A DNA stretch of 64,000 bases from Tepidiforma sp. (GCF_026003995.1 NZ_BPIG01000004.1:1-64000), one strand, 5' to 3'; shown: positions 50,724 through 61,034, numbered from the stretch's first letter. Program-made: numbers and translations. The notes: generated by a model not told the origin, from the sequence alone.

Positions 50724-52547
50724 TCAGTCGCCGAGGCGGGGCGCCGGCGTCGCCGGGTGGACGCCGGGGCCGAGGACGCGGCCGTCGCGCTCGCTGCGGA
50801 GGCGCTCGACCACGGTATCGAGCGGGACGGAGCCGTGGTCGCCCTCGCCGCGGACGCGGAGGGAGACAGCGCGGGCCTCGGCTTCGCGGTCGCCGACGAT
50901 GAGCATGTAGGGCACCTTCATCAGCTGGGCGTCGCGGATCTTGGCGTTCATCCGCTCGTTCCGGTCGTCCACCTCGACGCGGAGGCGGTGGGCGCGGAGG
51001 GCGGCGGCGACGTCCCGGGCGTAGGCGTGGTGGCGGTCGGCGATGGGGATGACGACGGCCTGGGTGGGCGCGAGCCAGAGCGGGAAGTTGCCTTCGTACT
51101 CCTCGATGAGGAGGGCGACCATCCGCTCCATCGTGGAGATGATGCCGCGGTGGACGATGATGGGCTGGTGGCGGGAGCCGTCCTCGCCGATGTATTCGAG
51201 GCCGAACTGTCGGGGGAAGTGGAAGTCGACCTGAATGGTGGCAAGGGTCTCCTCTTTGCCCTGGGCGGTCATGAACTGGACGTCGATCTTCGGGCCGTAG
51301 AAGGCGGCTTCGCCTTTCGCGGGGAAGTAGTCGAGGCCGAGGCGGTCGAGGACGCGGCGGAGGAGGGCCTCGCCCTTTTCCCACATCTCGGGGTTGTCGA
51401 CGTACTTCTCCTTGTCGTCGGGGTCGCCGAGCGAGAGGCGATAGCGGTAGTTCTGGAGACCGAGGACGCCGTAGGCGTGCTCCATGAGCTGGAGGACGCC
51501 TTCGACCTCGGCTTCGACCATCTCCGGGCCGGTGCAGAAGATGTGGGCATCGTTGAGGGTCATGATGCGGACGCGGCTCATGCCGGTGACCTGTCCGCTT
51601 TTCTCCCAGCGGTGCATGTTTCCGAACTCGGCGATGCGGATGGGGAACTCGCGGTAGGAGTGGAGTTCGGAGGCGAAGACCATGATGTGGGAGGGGCAGT
51701 TCATGGGGCGGAGGACGTACTCCTCGCCTTCGCGCTCCATGATGGGGTACATCGCGTCGTGGAAGTGGTCCCAGTGGCCGGATTTTACGTAGAGCTGGCG
51801 CTTGGAGACGTTGGGTGTGACGACATGGCGGTAGCCGCGGTCGAGTTCGAGGTCTTCCATCCAGCGCTGGAGTTCGCGGCGGATGGTGGCGCCGTTGGGG
51901 AGCCAGACGACGTGGCCGGGGCCGGTCTCGTCGAAGAGTTCGAAGATTTTGAGCTCTTTGCCGATGCGGCGGTGGTCGCGGCGGCGGGCTTCTTCGAGCT
52001 GGCGTTCGTAGGCGGCGAGCTCTTCCTCGGTTTCGAAGAGGGCGCCGTACACGCGCTGGAGCTGGGGGTTCTTTTCGGAGCCGCGCCAGTAGGCGCCGGC
52101 GACGGAGGTGAGCTTGAAGGCGCCGATTTCGCCGGTGTGGTTGACGTGCCCGCCTTTGCAGAGGTCGGTGAAGGCGCCGTGGGTGCACTGGGTGATGGCG
52201 CCGTCCTCGAGGTCGCGGAGGAGGTCGAGCTTGAACGGCTGGTGCTTCCAGCGCTCGAGGGCCTCTTCGCGGGAGATGCTGGCCATCTGGAAGGGGAGCT
52301 TGCGGGCGACGCTCTCGCGCATACGGTTTTCGAGCCAGGCCAGGTCCTCGGGGGTGAGGGAGCGGGGGAGGCGGAAGTCGTAGTAGAAGCCGGTATCGAT
52401 GGGCGGGCCGATGCCGAGTTCGGCATCGGGGAAGAGTTCGAGCATGGCCTCGGCGAGGACGTGGGCCGCGGAGTGGCGCATGCGGGCGAGGCGCTCCTCT
52501 TTGGGGAGGGCGGCGAGGTCGACGTGGGATTCGATGGGGGTAGCCAC
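50724..52547 (-). CDS. thrS: threonyl-tRNA synthetase lacking the TGS domain
   Basis: Charges tRNA-Thr. The 607-residue protein begins almost directly with the editing domain (RMRHSAAHVLAEAMLELFPD near 22-41) and so lacks the N-terminal TGS domain of about 60 residues in E. coli ThrRS. Editing-domain residues HxxxH and C are recognisable (HSAAH; TDLCKGGHVNHTGEI). Catalytic core: YVLRPMNCPSH with zinc Cys, RIAEFGNMHRWE, MSRVRIMTLNDAHIFC, and FGLEYIGEDGSRHQPIIVHRG. Anticodon-binding domain at the C-terminus (TQAVVIPIADRH). GTG start with GGAGG 12 nt upstream; expression is governed by a T-box leader. Confidence 0.95.
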   Translation of the reverse strand: MATPIESHVDLAALPKEERLARMRHSAAHVLAEAMLELFPDAELGIGPPIDTGFYYDFRLPRSLTPEDLAWLENRMRESVARKLPFQMASISREEALERWKHQPFKLDLLRDLEDGAITQCTHGAFTDLCKGGHVNHTGEIGAFKLTSVAGAYWRGSEKNPQLQRVYGALFETEEELAAYERQLEEARRRDHRRIGKELKIFELFDETGPGHVVWLPNGATIRRELQRWMEDLELDRGYRHVVTPNVSKRQLYVKSGHWDHFHDAMYPIMEREGEEYVLRPMNCPSHIMVFASELHSYREFPIRIAEFGNMHRWEKSGQVTGMSRVRIMTLNDAHIFCTGPEMVEAEVEGVLQLMEHAYGVLGLQNYRYRLSLGDPDDKEKYVDNPEMWEKGEALLRRVLDRLGLDYFPAKGEAAFYGPKIDVQFMTAQGKEETLATIQVDFHFPRQFGLEYIGEDGSRHQPIIVHRGIISTMERMVALLIEEYEGNFPLWLAPTQAVVIPIADRHHAYARDVAAALRAHRLRVEVDDRNERMNAKIRDAQLMKVPYMLIVGDREAEARAVSLRVRGEGDHGSVPLDTVVERLRSERDGRVLGPGVHPATPAPRLGD

Positions 52548-52843
52548 GGGCTGGGTGAACCTCCGGCGGGGTGTGGCGCGCCGCGTTGCCGGGACGAGCG
52601 GCGCGCTCGTGGTTCCACCCGGCTTCTCCGCGCGGAGGCACGGACTCGTTGGGGGCCGATAACGGGGCCTTCCGCGCGGCCTTATCGCCCGGTGCGGGCG
52701 CTTCGGCGCGGGCTCGCGGGTGGTGTTCGCCCGCCTGGCGCCGCGCTTTCAGCCGGTGGCGCGGCTCTCTGGTGATGGCGGCGGGCTACTCGTCCCGGTC
52801 GACGCCTGTGGCTGGCGGCTGGCCAGCCGCCTTCTGGTTGTCG
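52548..52843 (-). promoter_or_regulatory. T-box riboswitch (Thr) in the thrS leader
   Basis: On the minus strand the ~295-nt leader contains the T-box bulge TGGAACC (52617-52611) in the helix spanning 52621-52590, where CGGG and ACGAGC pair with GCTCGT and CCCG. Stem I landmarks: AGTA (52790-52787), AGAGAG (52770-52765) with the distal GGCTGAAA, and a specifier candidate ACC (Thr codon, 52724-52722) after GCGAAC. There is no T-run; instead the Shine-Dalgarno GGAGG is preceded by GCC, which can pair with GGC in the CCCGGC after the T-box helix, so translational control is likely. Confidence 0.82.
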
Positions 52844-52849
52844 ACGAAA

Positions 52850-52858
52850 AGTATAGCA
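52850..52858 (-). promoter_or_regulatory. thrS extended minus-10 promoter
   Basis: Minus strand TGCTATACT, an extended minus-10 (TG-n-TATACT). Minus-35 is poor, which the extension could compensate. Confidence 0.6.
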
Positions 52859-52875
52859 CCGGGCGGCGCGGGGGC

Positions 52876-52903
52876 TTGCGGTTGGCCGTTCACTTGCTAC
52901 AAT
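52876..52903 (+). promoter_or_regulatory. rpoD promoter
   Basis: TTGCGG (52876-52881), 16-nt spacer, TACAAT (52898-52903) with a TGC extension just upstream. Divergent from thrS; the two minus-10 boxes are about 42 bp apart. Confidence 0.6.
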
Positions 52904-52934
52904 GGAAAAGGCGTAATCTGCCCTGCGCAAGACC

Positions 52935-54560
52935 ATGGTTCCCGAGAGGGAGAGAGGAAGCGACGAACTGAGCATGTCGGACGATGTCCTGGCCGATTCG
53001 ACGATGACGAGCGACGACTCGGTGCTCGATGGCGTGCTGAGCCGCCTGTCCTCGTATGAGGAGGGGGAGGCCGCAGACGAGGACCTTGTCGGGCTCGGCC
53101 CGGAAGCCGAGGAGGAGAGCCCGCTCGACGAAGAGGAGGACGAGGAGGCGAGCATCGCGCTCCTGACCGAGGAGTCGGAAGGGATCGACGACCCGGTCCG
53201 GATGTACCTGCGCGAAATCGGGAAGGTCTATCTGCTCACGGCCGATGACGAGAAGCACCTGGCCCGGCAGATGGAGCACGGCCTGCACATCGAGGAGATC
53301 GAGAAGGAGTACGTCCAGAACTACGGGCACCCGCCTTCCGCGGGCCGGATCGCGGTGCGGCTGCTGGAGCAGTGGGCCGCGCTGCTGCCGGTGTACAAGG
53401 AGGCGAAGCGGTTCGTCGACGAGTTCGACAAGTTCGTGAAGCCGGGCCCGGACGGCGAGATGACGGTGGTGCGGAAGTGGCGCGACCCGAACGGGCGGAA
53501 GCTGAAGAACCTGAGCTATAGCGAGGTCATCGGCGACCCGCAGTTCCGCGGGCTCGTCGACGGGGAGATCGACCCGGACTTCAAACAGCACATCGTCAAC
53601 AAGCTGAAGATTTCGGACGAGGACGCGCATCAGCGGATCGTGAAGCTGTCGATCGTGACGGCGGTGCTGACGCCGGAGCTCGTCCGGGAGATGGGCGAAG
53701 AGGCGGGCGGCGAAGAGCACCTCGTGCCGCCGGCGGATGACCTCATCGAGAAACTGGCGCCGCTGGAGGAGAAGCTCCGGTACCACTTCGACACCATCAA
53801 GCGGAACGGGCAGAAGGCGCAGCGGCGGCTGACCGAGGCGAACCTGCGGCTCGTGGTCTCGGTGGCGAAGAAGTACATCGGCCGGGGGATGTCGCTGCTG
53901 GACCTGATCCAGGAAGGGAACATCGGCCTCATCCGGGCGGTGGAGAAGTTCGACTACCGGAAGGGCTTCAAGTTCTCGACCTACGCGACGTGGTGGATCC
54001 GGCAGGCGATCACGCGGGCGATTGCGGACCAGGCGCGGACGATCCGCATCCCGGTCCACATGGTGGAGACGATCAACAAGCTGGTGCGGGTGAGCCGGCG
54101 GCTCGTGCAGGAGTACGGCCGGGAGCCGACGAGCGAGGAGATCGCGCGCGGGATGAGCGAATCGGGGAAGGGCGATGCCGCGCTCTTCACGCCGGAGCGG
54201 ATCCGCGAAATCCAGAAGGTCTCGCAGGAGCCGGTGTCGCTGGAGACGCCGATCGGCGAGGAGGAAGACAGCCACCTCGGCGACTTCCTCGAGGACCCGA
54301 GCGCGCTGGCGCCGGCGGAGGCCGCGAGCCAGCAGCTGCTCCGCGAGCAGGTCGAAGACGTGCTCGCGAGCCTGACGGCGCGGGAGCGCCGGGTGCTGCA
54401 GCTGCGGTTCGGGCTGGAGGACGGCCGGAGCCGGACGCTCGAGGAGGTCGGCCGGGAGTTCGGCGTAACGCGTGAACGGATCCGGCAGATCGAGGCGAAG
54501 GCGCTGCGGAAGCTGCGCCATCCGAGCCGCTCGAAGAAGCTGCGCGACTACCTCGACTGA
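52935..54560 (+). CDS. rpoD: principal RNA polymerase sigma factor (sigma-70)
   Basis: Directs core polymerase to housekeeping promoters. The 541-residue protein has an acidic N-terminal tail (about 1-85, region 1.1-like), region 1.2 [30 protein letters not shown], a nonconserved insertion (about 150-280), region 2 ([62 protein letters not shown], with a few bases more), region 3 ([14 protein letters not shown]) and region 4 ([30 protein letters not shown]). Start ATG 52935 or ATG 52974; the latter follows a purine-rich GAGAGAGGAAG. The hexamers found across the window agree with this class of sigma factor. Confidence 0.94.
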   Translation: MVPERERGSDELSMSDDVLADSTMTSDDSVLDGVLSRLSSYEEGEAADEDLVGLGPEAEEESPLDEEEDEEASIALLTEESEGIDDPVRMYLREIGKVYLLTADDEKHLARQMEHGLHIEEIEKEYVQNYGHPPSAGRIAVRLLEQWAALLPVYKEAKRFVDEFDKFVKPGPDGEMTVVRKWRDPNGRKLKNLSYSEVIGDPQFRGLVDGEIDPDFKQHIVNKLKISDEDAHQRIVKLSIVTAVLTPELVREMGEEAGGEEHLVPPADDLIEKLAPLEEKLRYHFDTIKRNGQKAQRRLTEANLRLVVSVAKKYIGRGMSLLDLIQEGNIGLIRAVEKFDYRKGFKFSTYATWWIRQAITRAIADQARTIRIPVHMVETINKLVRVSRRLVQEYGREPTSEEIARGMSESGKGDAALFTPERIREIQKVSQEPVSLETPIGEEEDSHLGDFLEDPSALAPAEAASQQLLREQVEDVLASLTARERRVLQLRFGLEDGRSRTLEEVGREFGVTRERIRQIEAKALRKLRHPSRSKKLRDYLD

Positions 54561-54592
54561 GCCGCGGAAGCGCGGAAAGAAGCACCGAACGG

Positions 54593-54627
54593 CGCCGGCC
54601 CCCGGGTTCCCCGGGGGCCGGCGTTTT
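54593..54627 (+). terminator. rpoD rho-independent terminator
   Basis: Perfect 13-bp stem CGCCGGCCCCCGG (54593-54605) / CCGGGGGCCGGCG (54611-54623), 5-nt loop, then TTTT. Confidence 0.85.
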
Positions 54628-54640
54628 CGCTAGCAGCCGG

Positions 54641-54670
54641 TTCGACCGTTCACCGCGAAGGGCGGAGAAT
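54641..54670 (+). promoter_or_regulatory. leaderless NUDIX promoter
   Basis: TTCGAC (54641-54646), 18-nt spacer, GAGAAT (54665-54670), 7 nt before the ATG at 54678. Confidence 0.4.
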
Positions 54671-54677
54671 CGGCGGC

Positions 54678-55220
54678 ATGGCCGACCCGCGCGTGGTTTC
54701 GACGGAGCTGGTGTACCGGGGACGGCTGTTCGACGTCGAGCTGGCGACGCTGGAGATGGACGGCGGGGTCGTCGCGCGGCGCGAGACGATCCGCCACCCG
54801 GGGGCGGTGTGCATGGTGCCGGTGCTGGCGGACGGGTCGCTGCTGCTGGTCACCCAGTACCGGCACGCGGCCGGGCGGCGGCTGCTGGAGCTGCCGGCGG
54901 GGACGCTCGAGCCGGGCGAGGCGCCGGAGGCGGCGGTGGCGCGGGAGCTGCAGGAGGAGGTGGGGCACATCCCGGGGCGGGTGGTGCCGATGGGCGGGTT
55001 CTACGTGGCGCCGGGGTACACGAGCGAGTACATCCATCTGTTCGCCTGCCTCGAGCTGGCGGAATCGCGGCTGGCGGGGGATCAGGATGAGGACATCGAG
55101 GTCGAGCGGCGGACGCTCGCCGAGGCGCTGGCGGCGGTGGAGCGGGGCGAGATTTGCGACGCGAAGTCGGTGATCGGCGTGCTGCGCTGGGCGCGAATGG
55201 TCGAATCATCGAATCGGTAG
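54678..55220 (+). CDS. NUDIX hydrolase, probable ADP-ribose pyrophosphatase
   Basis: A 180-residue NUDIX enzyme. The NUDIX box GTLEPGEAPEAAVARELQEEVGH fits G-x5-E-x7-R-E-U-x-E-E-x-G. Upstream strands (VVSTELVYRGRLFDVELATLEMDGG) and the ADP-ribose pyrophosphatase-like LLLVTQYRHAAGRRLLELPAG support that subfamily; the C-terminal PGYTSEYIHLFACLEL region is also typical. Predicted leaderless. Confidence 0.87.
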   Translation: MADPRVVSTELVYRGRLFDVELATLEMDGGVVARRETIRHPGAVCMVPVLADGSLLLVTQYRHAAGRRLLELPAGTLEPGEAPEAAVARELQEEVGHIPGRVVPMGGFYVAPGYTSEYIHLFACLELAESRLAGDQDEDIEVERRTLAEALAAVERGEICDAKSVIGVLRWARMVESSNR

Positions 55221-55259
55221 GTGCGTGAAGGTTCTATAGCAGGCATGTATGAGCGCTGA

Positions 55260-55288
55260 TTGAACGCGCCGGGGGCCGGTCGTAGGAT
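55260..55288 (+). promoter_or_regulatory. sdh operon promoter
   Basis: TTGAAC (55260-55265), 17-nt spacer, TAGGAT (55283-55288). Leader about 100 nt ending in an AAGGAGG Shine-Dalgarno. Confidence 0.65.
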
Positions 55289-55394
55289 TCGCGGGGAACT
55301 GCGGCAGGCGGCCGGTGCGGAGGCTCGCCGGGTCCGGTCCTGTCCGCCCGGGAGACCAGCCTGAGCCGGGCGGGCGACGTCCAAGGAGGGGGGC

Positions 55395-56135
55395 ATGCTC
55401 TCAGGGACACGGGCGCGCGGCGTGCAGCCGTTGCGGCAGCGGCGCGTGAGGCCGCGAATCTGGATCCTGGACTTCTACGGCTCGGCGATTGGCAAGAAGG
55501 CGGTGATGGCGATCACCGGCATCGTGCTGCTCGGCTTCGTGCTGGTGCACATGCTGGGGAATCTGCACCTCTACGAAGGCGCCGAGAAGATGAACTGGTA
55601 CGGGGAGTACCTCCGGGAGATCGGCGAGCCGATTCTGCCGCGCACGGGGCTCCTCTGGATCGTGCGGAGCGTGCTCATCCTGGCGTTCGCGCTCCACATC
55701 CACGCGGCCTATTCGCTGACGGTGATGAACCGGCAGTCGCGGAAGACGAAGTACCAGGGCGGGCGGGATTACATCGCGGCGAATTATGCGGCCCGGACGA
55801 TGCGGTGGAGCGGCGTGATCGTCGGGCTCTTCATCATCTACCACCTCATGGACCTGACCTGGGGCATGGGCGGCGCGGACTTCACGAAGGGCGAGCCGTA
55901 CCAGAACGTCGTCGCGAGCCTTTCGCGATGGCCGATTGCGGGCGTCTACATCGTGGCGAACCTGCTGCTGGGGATGCACATCTACCACGGGGCGTGGAGC
56001 CTGTTCCAGTCGCTCGGCTGGTCGCACCCGCGGTTCAACCACTGGCGGCGGGCGTTCGCGGTGGCGTTCGCGGCCATCATCGTCATCGGCAACGTGTCGT
56101 TCCCGATTGCCGTGCTGACGGGCATCGTGGAGTAG
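55395..56135 (+). CDS. sdhC: succinate dehydrogenase cytochrome b subunit (class B)
   Basis: Membrane anchor of complex II that carries heme b and passes electrons to quinone. The 246-residue protein has five hydrophobic helices, with heme-ligand candidate histidines in [33 protein letters not shown] and [12 protein letters not shown]. One C subunit with four His and no separate SdhD is the class B type of Bacillus and Wolinella. A 30-residue Arg-rich N-terminus precedes the first helix. First gene of sdhCAB. Confidence 0.92.
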   Translation: MLSGTRARGVQPLRQRRVRPRIWILDFYGSAIGKKAVMAITGIVLLGFVLVHMLGNLHLYEGAEKMNWYGEYLREIGEPILPRTGLLWIVRSVLILAFALHIHAAYSLTVMNRQSRKTKYQGGRDYIAANYAARTMRWSGVIVGLFIIYHLMDLTWGMGGADFTKGEPYQNVVASLSRWPIAGVYIVANLLLGMHIYHGAWSLFQSLGWSHPRFNHWRRAFAVAFAAIIVIGNVSFPIAVLTGIVE

Positions 56136-56145
56136 GGGGAAGGCC

Positions 56146-58059
56146 ATGCTGGACGCGAAGATCCCCGCGGGGCACATCTCGGAGAAGTGGAGCAACGCGA
56201 AGTTCGAGACGAAGCTCGTTGCGCCGCAGAACCGGCGGAAGTTCGAGATCATCGTCGTCGGGACAGGGCTGGCCGGCGCGTCGGCAGCGGCGACGCTCGG
56301 AGAGATGGGCTACAACGTCAAGGTGTTCTGCTTCCAGGACAGCCCGCGGCGGGCCCACTCGATCGCGGCGCAGGGCGGCATCAACGCAGCGAAGAATTAC
56401 AAGAACGACGGCGACTCCGTCTTCCGGCTGTTCTACGACACGATCAAGGGCGGCGACTACCGGGCGCGCGAGGCGAACGTCTACCGGCTCGCCGAGATCA
56501 GCGTGCAGATCATCGACCAGTGCGTGGCGCAGGGCGTGCCGTTCGCGCGCGAGTATGGCGGCCTGCTCGATAACCGGTCGTTCGGCGGCGCGCAGGTGGC
56601 GCGGACGTTCTACGCGCGCGGCCAGACGGGGCAGCAGCTGCTGCTCGGGGCGTACCAGGCGCTTTCGCGGCAGATCGAAGCGGGCACGGTGAAGATGTAC
56701 CCGCGGACGGAGATGCTCGACCTGGTCGTCGAAAACGGCCGGGCGGTCGGCATCATCACGCGGGACCTCGTGACGGGCGAAATCCAGCGGCACGCGGGCC
56801 ATGCGGTGGTGCTGGCCACGGGCGGCTACGGCAACGTCTTCTACCTTTCGACGAACGCGAAGGGGAGCAACGTGACGGCGGCGTGGCGGGCGCACAAGAA
56901 GGGCGCCTACTTCGCCAACCCGTGCTTCACCCAGATCCACCCGACGTGCATCCCGGTGAGCGGCGACTACCAGTCGAAGCTGACGCTGATGAGCGAGTCG
57001 CTGCGCAACGATGGGCGAATCTGGGTGCCGAAGAACCCGAACGACACGCGGCCCCCGAACCAGATCCCCGAGGAGGAGCGGGACTACTACCTCGAGCGGA
57101 TGTACCCCTCGTTCGCGAATCTCGTGCCGCGCGACGTGGCGTCGCGGGCGGCGAAGCGGATGGTGGACGCTGGCTACGGGGTCGGACCGCTGAAGAACGG
57201 GGTATACCTCGACTTCAAGACGGCGATCGAACGGCTCGGGCGGTCGGTCATCGAGCAGCGGTACGGCAACCTGTTCGACATGTACGAGAACATCGCCGGC
57301 GAGAACCCGTACGAAGTGCCGATGCGCATCTACCCGGCGGTGCACTACACGATGGGCGGCCTGTGGGTCGACTACAACCTGATGTCGAACCTGCCGGGGC
57401 TGTTCGTGCTGGGTGAGGCGAACTTCAGCGACCACGGCGCGAACCGGCTCGGCGCCTCGGCGCTCATGCAGGGGCTGGCGGACGGCTATTTCATCCTGCC
57501 GACGACGATTGCGGGGGACCTCGCGCCGCAGCTGAACACGCCGGTGCCGTCCACCGATTCGCCGGCGTTCCGCGAGGCGGAAGAGGCGGTGCGGGAGCAG
57601 ATCAACCGGTTCCTCACCATCAAGGGCAGCCGCTCGGTGGATTCGTTCCACCGCGAGCTCGGCAAGCTGATGTGGGATTACTGCGGGATGGCGCGGAACG
57701 CCGACGGGCTGAAGCACGCGCGGCAGCGGATCGCCGAGCTCCGCGAGGAGTTCTGGAAGGACGTGAAGGTGCTGGGCGAGGGCGAGAGCCTGAACCAGTC
57801 GCTGGAGAAGGCCGGCCGGGTGGCGGACTTCTTCGAGCTGGCGGAGCTGATGTGCCAGGACGCGCTGCACCGGGAGGAATCGTGCGGCGGGCACTTCCGC
57901 GAGGAGTACCAGACGCCGGACGGCGAAGCCCAGCGCGATGACGAGCACTTCGCGTACGTGGCAGCGTGGGAGTACTGCGGCCCGGGCAAGGACGCGAAGC
58001 TGCACAAGGAAGACCTGGTGTTCGAATACGTGCACCCGACGCAGAGGAGCTACAAATGA
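56146..58059 (+). CDS. sdhA: succinate dehydrogenase/fumarate reductase flavoprotein subunit
   Basis: Oxidises succinate to fumarate on a covalent FAD. The 637-residue protein has the dinucleotide fold [23 protein letters not shown] near 28-50, the FAD-attachment region [24 protein letters not shown], and the catalytic Arg/His blocks HPTCIPVSG, and [12 protein letters not shown]...[29 protein letters not shown] precedes the ATG. Stop overlaps sdhB by 4 nt. Confidence 0.95.
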   Translation: MLDAKIPAGHISEKWSNAKFETKLVAPQNRRKFEIIVVGTGLAGASAAATLGEMGYNVKVFCFQDSPRRAHSIAAQGGINAAKNYKNDGDSVFRLFYDTIKGGDYRAREANVYRLAEISVQIIDQCVAQGVPFAREYGGLLDNRSFGGAQVARTFYARGQTGQQLLLGAYQALSRQIEAGTVKMYPRTEMLDLVVENGRAVGIITRDLVTGEIQRHAGHAVVLATGGYGNVFYLSTNAKGSNVTAAWRAHKKGAYFANPCFTQIHPTCIPVSGDYQSKLTLMSESLRNDGRIWVPKNPNDTRPPNQIPEEERDYYLERMYPSFANLVPRDVASRAAKRMVDAGYGVGPLKNGVYLDFKTAIERLGRSVIEQRYGNLFDMYENIAGENPYEVPMRIYPAVHYTMGGLWVDYNLMSNLPGLFVLGEANFSDHGANRLGASALMQGLADGYFILPTTIAGDLAPQLNTPVPSTDSPAFREAEEAVREQINRFLTIKGSRSVDSFHRELGKLMWDYCGMARNADGLKHARQRIAELREEFWKDVKVLGEGESLNQSLEKAGRVADFFELAELMCQDALHREESCGGHFREEYQTPDGEAQRDDEHFAYVAAWEYCGPGKDAKLHKEDLVFEYVHPTQRSYK

Positions 58060-58847
58060 GCACGCTGAACCTGACCCTGAAGGTGTGGCGGCAGGCCGGG
58101 CCGAACGACCCGGGGCGTTTCGAGGTGTACGAGGCGAAGGGCATCAACGAGGACATGTCGTTCCTCGAGATGCTGGACGTGGTGAACGAGCGGCTCATCG
58201 CAGAGAACAAGGAGCCGATCGCCTTCGACCACGACTGCCGGGAGGGCATCTGCGGCTCCTGCGGGATGGTCATCAACGGGGTGCCGCATGGGCCGAAGAA
58301 GCTGACGACGACCTGCCAGCTGCACATGCGGAACTTCAAGGACGGCGACACGATCGTGGTGGAGCCGTGGCGGGCGACGGCGTTCCCGGTGATCAAGGAC
58401 CTGGTGGTCGACCGGTCGGCGTTCGACAAGATCATCCAGGCGGGCGGCTACATCACCGCGCCGACGGGCGCGGCGCGGGATGCGAACAGCATCCTCATCC
58501 CGAAGCAGATCGCCGACCAGGCGTTCGACGCGGCGGCGTGCATCGGCTGCGGCGCCTGCGTGGCGGCGTGCCCGAACGGCGCGGCGCAGCTCTTCACGGC
58601 GGCGAAGATTTCGCACCTGAACCTGCTGCCGCAGGGCCAGCCGGAGCGCTGGAGCCGGACGGTGGCGATGGTCGACACGATGGAGGAGTACTTCGGCAGC
58701 TGCACGAACTACGCAGAATGCGAGGCGGTCTGCCCGAAAGGGATCAGCATCGAGTTCATCGCGAAGATGAACCGGGACTACCTGAAGGCGAAGTTCAAGG
58801 ACCGCCGGGCGGTGGTGAAGGTCGACACGACGGAGGCGGCCGGCTGA
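58056..58847 (+). CDS. sdhB: succinate dehydrogenase/fumarate reductase iron-sulfur subunit
   Basis: Carries electrons from FAD to the membrane subunit. The 263-residue protein has the [2Fe-2S] ligands Cys61, Cys66, Cys69 ([18 protein letters not shown]) and Cys87, and the C-terminal ferredoxin-like domain with [12 protein letters not shown] and [15 protein letters not shown] for the [4Fe-4S] and [3Fe-4S] clusters. ATG overlaps the sdhA stop (ATGA). Confidence 0.95.
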   Translation: MSTLNLTLKVWRQAGPNDPGRFEVYEAKGINEDMSFLEMLDVVNERLIAENKEPIAFDHDCREGICGSCGMVINGVPHGPKKLTTTCQLHMRNFKDGDTIVVEPWRATAFPVIKDLVVDRSAFDKIIQAGGYITAPTGAARDANSILIPKQIADQAFDAAACIGCGACVAACPNGAAQLFTAAKISHLNLLPQGQPERWSRTVAMVDTMEEYFGSCTNYAECEAVCPKGISIEFIAKMNRDYLKAKFKDRRAVVKVDTTEAAG

Positions 58848-58921
58848 CGTTCGGCCGCAGCATCCCCTAGGGCGGCCGGCGCCGGCGGGTCAGGGAAGCG
58901 CCCGATATCGAGGCTGGCAGG

Positions 58922-58958
58922 GGCTCCCGAGACTGGTGGAAACACCGACTCGGGAGCC
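58922..58958. terminator. two-tier hairpin between sdhB and the chemoreceptor gene
   Basis: GGCTCCCGAG (58922-58931) / CTCGGGAGCC (58949-58958) encloses GGTG/CACC with a GAAA tetraloop. It ends 5 nt before the chemoreceptor ATG, leaving no room for a Shine-Dalgarno, so it may serve both termination and translational control. Confidence 0.6.
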
Positions 58959-58963
58959 TTCGT

Positions 58964-60598
58964 ATGTCCGGAACCGGGAGCCGCGGGCTGCTTTCGCGGG
59001 TATCCGTCGCCAACCTGCTGCTGACGGCGTGCTTCGGCACGGTCGCGCTCATCGCGGTGATGGGCGGGATGGGCTATGTGTTCCTGTCCGACGCGGGCGA
59101 GAGCGGGAAGGCGAAGCTGCTCGGCGGCCTCGCCGCGGCTGCGGGGTTCGGCGCGACGGCGGCCGGGCTGTGGCTCTGGCGGCAGATCCGCGCCGGGTCG
59201 GAGCCGGTGGTGCGGGCGGCGCGAGACCTCGCGCTGGGCATCCTGCCAGCGGAGCCGCCCTCCGGCGGAGTCGGGGAGTTCGCCGAGCTGGCGGATTCGT
59301 TCGGCGAGGCGATCACCCACCTGCGGCGGCTGAGCGAGGTCGCGCAGAAGATCGCCGCGGGCGACCTCACGACACCGGTGCCGAAGGTTTCGGAACAGGA
59401 CGTGCTCGGCTGTGCCATGCAGGGCATGGTGGACAACCTGCGCGACGTGGTCGGCAAGGTGCTCACCGGGACGCGGGAGGTCGTGTCGGCGGCGGAGGAG
59501 GTGGACCGGTCCTCTGAGCTGATGCGGAGCGCAGCGCAGGAGATCGCGAACGCGACGGGCGAGGTGAGCTCGGCGTCGGTGCACCTGGCCGAGCTGGCCG
59601 CGACCTCTGACCGGGACGCGGCGGAGCTCTCGGGCGCGCTCGAGGCGATGGTCGAGAGCGCGCAGGAGAGCGCCGAGGCGGCGCGAGCGTCGCGGGAGGA
59701 GGCGGAGCGGATCGGCCAGCGGATCGCCGAGGTGACGGTGCACGCCTCGCGGGTGGCGGATGAGGCGGCCCGCAGCCAGGAGGTCGCGACGGAAGGGTAC
59801 GAGGCGGTGCAGCTGGCGATCCGGGCGATCGACGGGCTGGCGGCCTCGGTCGAAGCGACGGCGCGCACGGTCGACGAACTGGGGACGTTCGGCGAGCAGA
59901 TCGGCGACATCGTGCGCACGATCGACGAAATCGCGGGGCAGACGAACCTGCTCGCGCTGAACGCGGCGATCGAAGCGGCGCGGGCGGGCGAGCAGGGCCG
60001 GGGGTTCGCTGTGGTGGCCGACAGCGTGCGGGCGCTGGCCGAGCGCTCCTCGGCAGCGACGAAGGAGATCGCGGCGCTGGTCGGGCGGGTGCAGGAGGGC
60101 ACCCAGCAGGCGGTCGCGGCGATGACGGCGGGGGTCGCGCAGGCGGAGGAGGGCCGGACGGTCTCGGCGCGAGCGGGCGATTCGCTGCGGGCGATCATCG
60201 AGGCGGTGCGGGGCTCGACCGCGCAGATGCAGGGCATCGCGGCGGAGATCGGCAGCCTGAAGGCCGGCGCCGAGCGCATCGTAGCGGCCGTGACGACGAT
60301 CGCCGCGGGCGCGGAGCAGTCGGCGGAGCGGGCAGCCGAGACGGCGCGGGCAGCGGCGTCGCTGCGGAGCGCGGTGCTGCAGGTCGCGGCGACGAGCGAG
60401 GAGAACTCGGCGGCGGCCGAGCAGGTGGCGGCTTCGACCGAAGAGCTGACGGCCCACGCCGGGCAGCTGGACCAGACGGCGAAGCGGATGCAGGCGCTGG
60501 CGCAGGACCTGAAGGCGACCTCGGAGAAGTTCGCCTGGGAGCGGCGGAAGACCGACGTGCCGGTCGCGGTGGACCGGCGGAGGCGGCCGGCTGCCTGA
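58964..60598 (+). CDS. methyl-accepting chemotaxis-like protein
   Basis: A 544-residue membrane receptor. Two hydrophobic segments at about 13-40 ([27 protein letters not shown]) and 47-68 ([21 protein letters not shown]) with only a ~10-residue loop between, so there is no periplasmic ligand domain. A HAMP-like region (about 70-150) leads to long heptad-type helices and the signalling hairpin [40 protein letters not shown] near 310-350. It should signal to CheA or a type IV pilus system from a cytosolic or membrane input. No che genes are nearby. Start has no ribosome site (see the hairpin just upstream). Confidence 0.87.
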   Translation: MSGTGSRGLLSRVSVANLLLTACFGTVALIAVMGGMGYVFLSDAGESGKAKLLGGLAAAAGFGATAAGLWLWRQIRAGSEPVVRAARDLALGILPAEPPSGGVGEFAELADSFGEAITHLRRLSEVAQKIAAGDLTTPVPKVSEQDVLGCAMQGMVDNLRDVVGKVLTGTREVVSAAEEVDRSSELMRSAAQEIANATGEVSSASVHLAELAATSDRDAAELSGALEAMVESAQESAEAARASREEAERIGQRIAEVTVHASRVADEAARSQEVATEGYEAVQLAIRAIDGLAASVEATARTVDELGTFGEQIGDIVRTIDEIAGQTNLLALNAAIEAARAGEQGRGFAVVADSVRALAERSSAATKEIAALVGRVQEGTQQAVAAMTAGVAQAEEGRTVSARAGDSLRAIIEAVRGSTAQMQGIAAEIGSLKAGAERIVAAVTTIAAGAEQSAERAAETARAAASLRSAVLQVAATSEENSAAAEQVAASTEELTAHAGQLDQTAKRMQALAQDLKATSEKFAWERRKTDVPVAVDRRRRPAA

Positions 60599-60626
60599 AG
60601 GCCGGCAGGGTCCCGCCCGGCGCCGT

Positions 60627-60656
60627 GTGACGGGGCCGGCAGCGCTCCGGTAACGT
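60627..60656 (+). promoter_or_regulatory. leaderless promoter of the four-cysteine protein
   Basis: GTGACG (60627-60632), 18-nt spacer, TAACGT (60651-60656), 7 nt before the GTG at 60664. Confidence 0.45.
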
Positions 60657-60663
60657 AGACGGC

Positions 60664-61014
60664 GTGGGACGGCGCCGAACGAGGAAAGCCGAACGGCGGC
60701 TCCAGCGGCGGGGCCGGGCGTGGTGGGAGGACGAGGGACCGGGCCGGGGAACGGATTTCCCGCCGGCGGCCTCGCTGCTGCCGTTCGACCCGGGCGACGC
60801 GTGGGCGGACGACCCGTGGGACGGCGGCGATCTGCTGGCGGCGTTCAGCGGCGGGCGCGGCACGGCGGCAACCCGAACCTGCGGGGGCTGCCGGGAGTTC
60901 GTGGAGGACGGCGAGCTGGGGCGGGGGACGTGCCTGCACCCGGGGAGCGGAGTGCTGCACCCGTGGACGGACACGGCGGGGTGCGATTTCTGGAGCCGCG
61001 GCGGCCGGCGGTGA
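60664..61014 (+). CDS. small four-cysteine protein, unknown
   Basis: A 116-residue protein. A basic N-terminus (GRRRTRKAERRLQRRGRAW) and an acidic/Trp-rich middle lead to a C-terminal metal-site candidate TCGGCREFVEDGELGRGTCLHP...AGCDFWSR with four cysteines (CxxC, C, C). The function is not recognised. GTG start supported by the leaderless promoter and by Arg-rich translation directly from it. Confidence 0.6.
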   Translation: MGRRRTRKAERRLQRRGRAWWEDEGPGRGTDFPPAASLLPFDPGDAWADDPWDGGDLLAAFSGGRGTAATRTCGGCREFVEDGELGRGTCLHPGSGVLHPWTDTAGCDFWSRGGRR

Positions 61015-61034
61015 GCATCGCACTGATGACGCGC

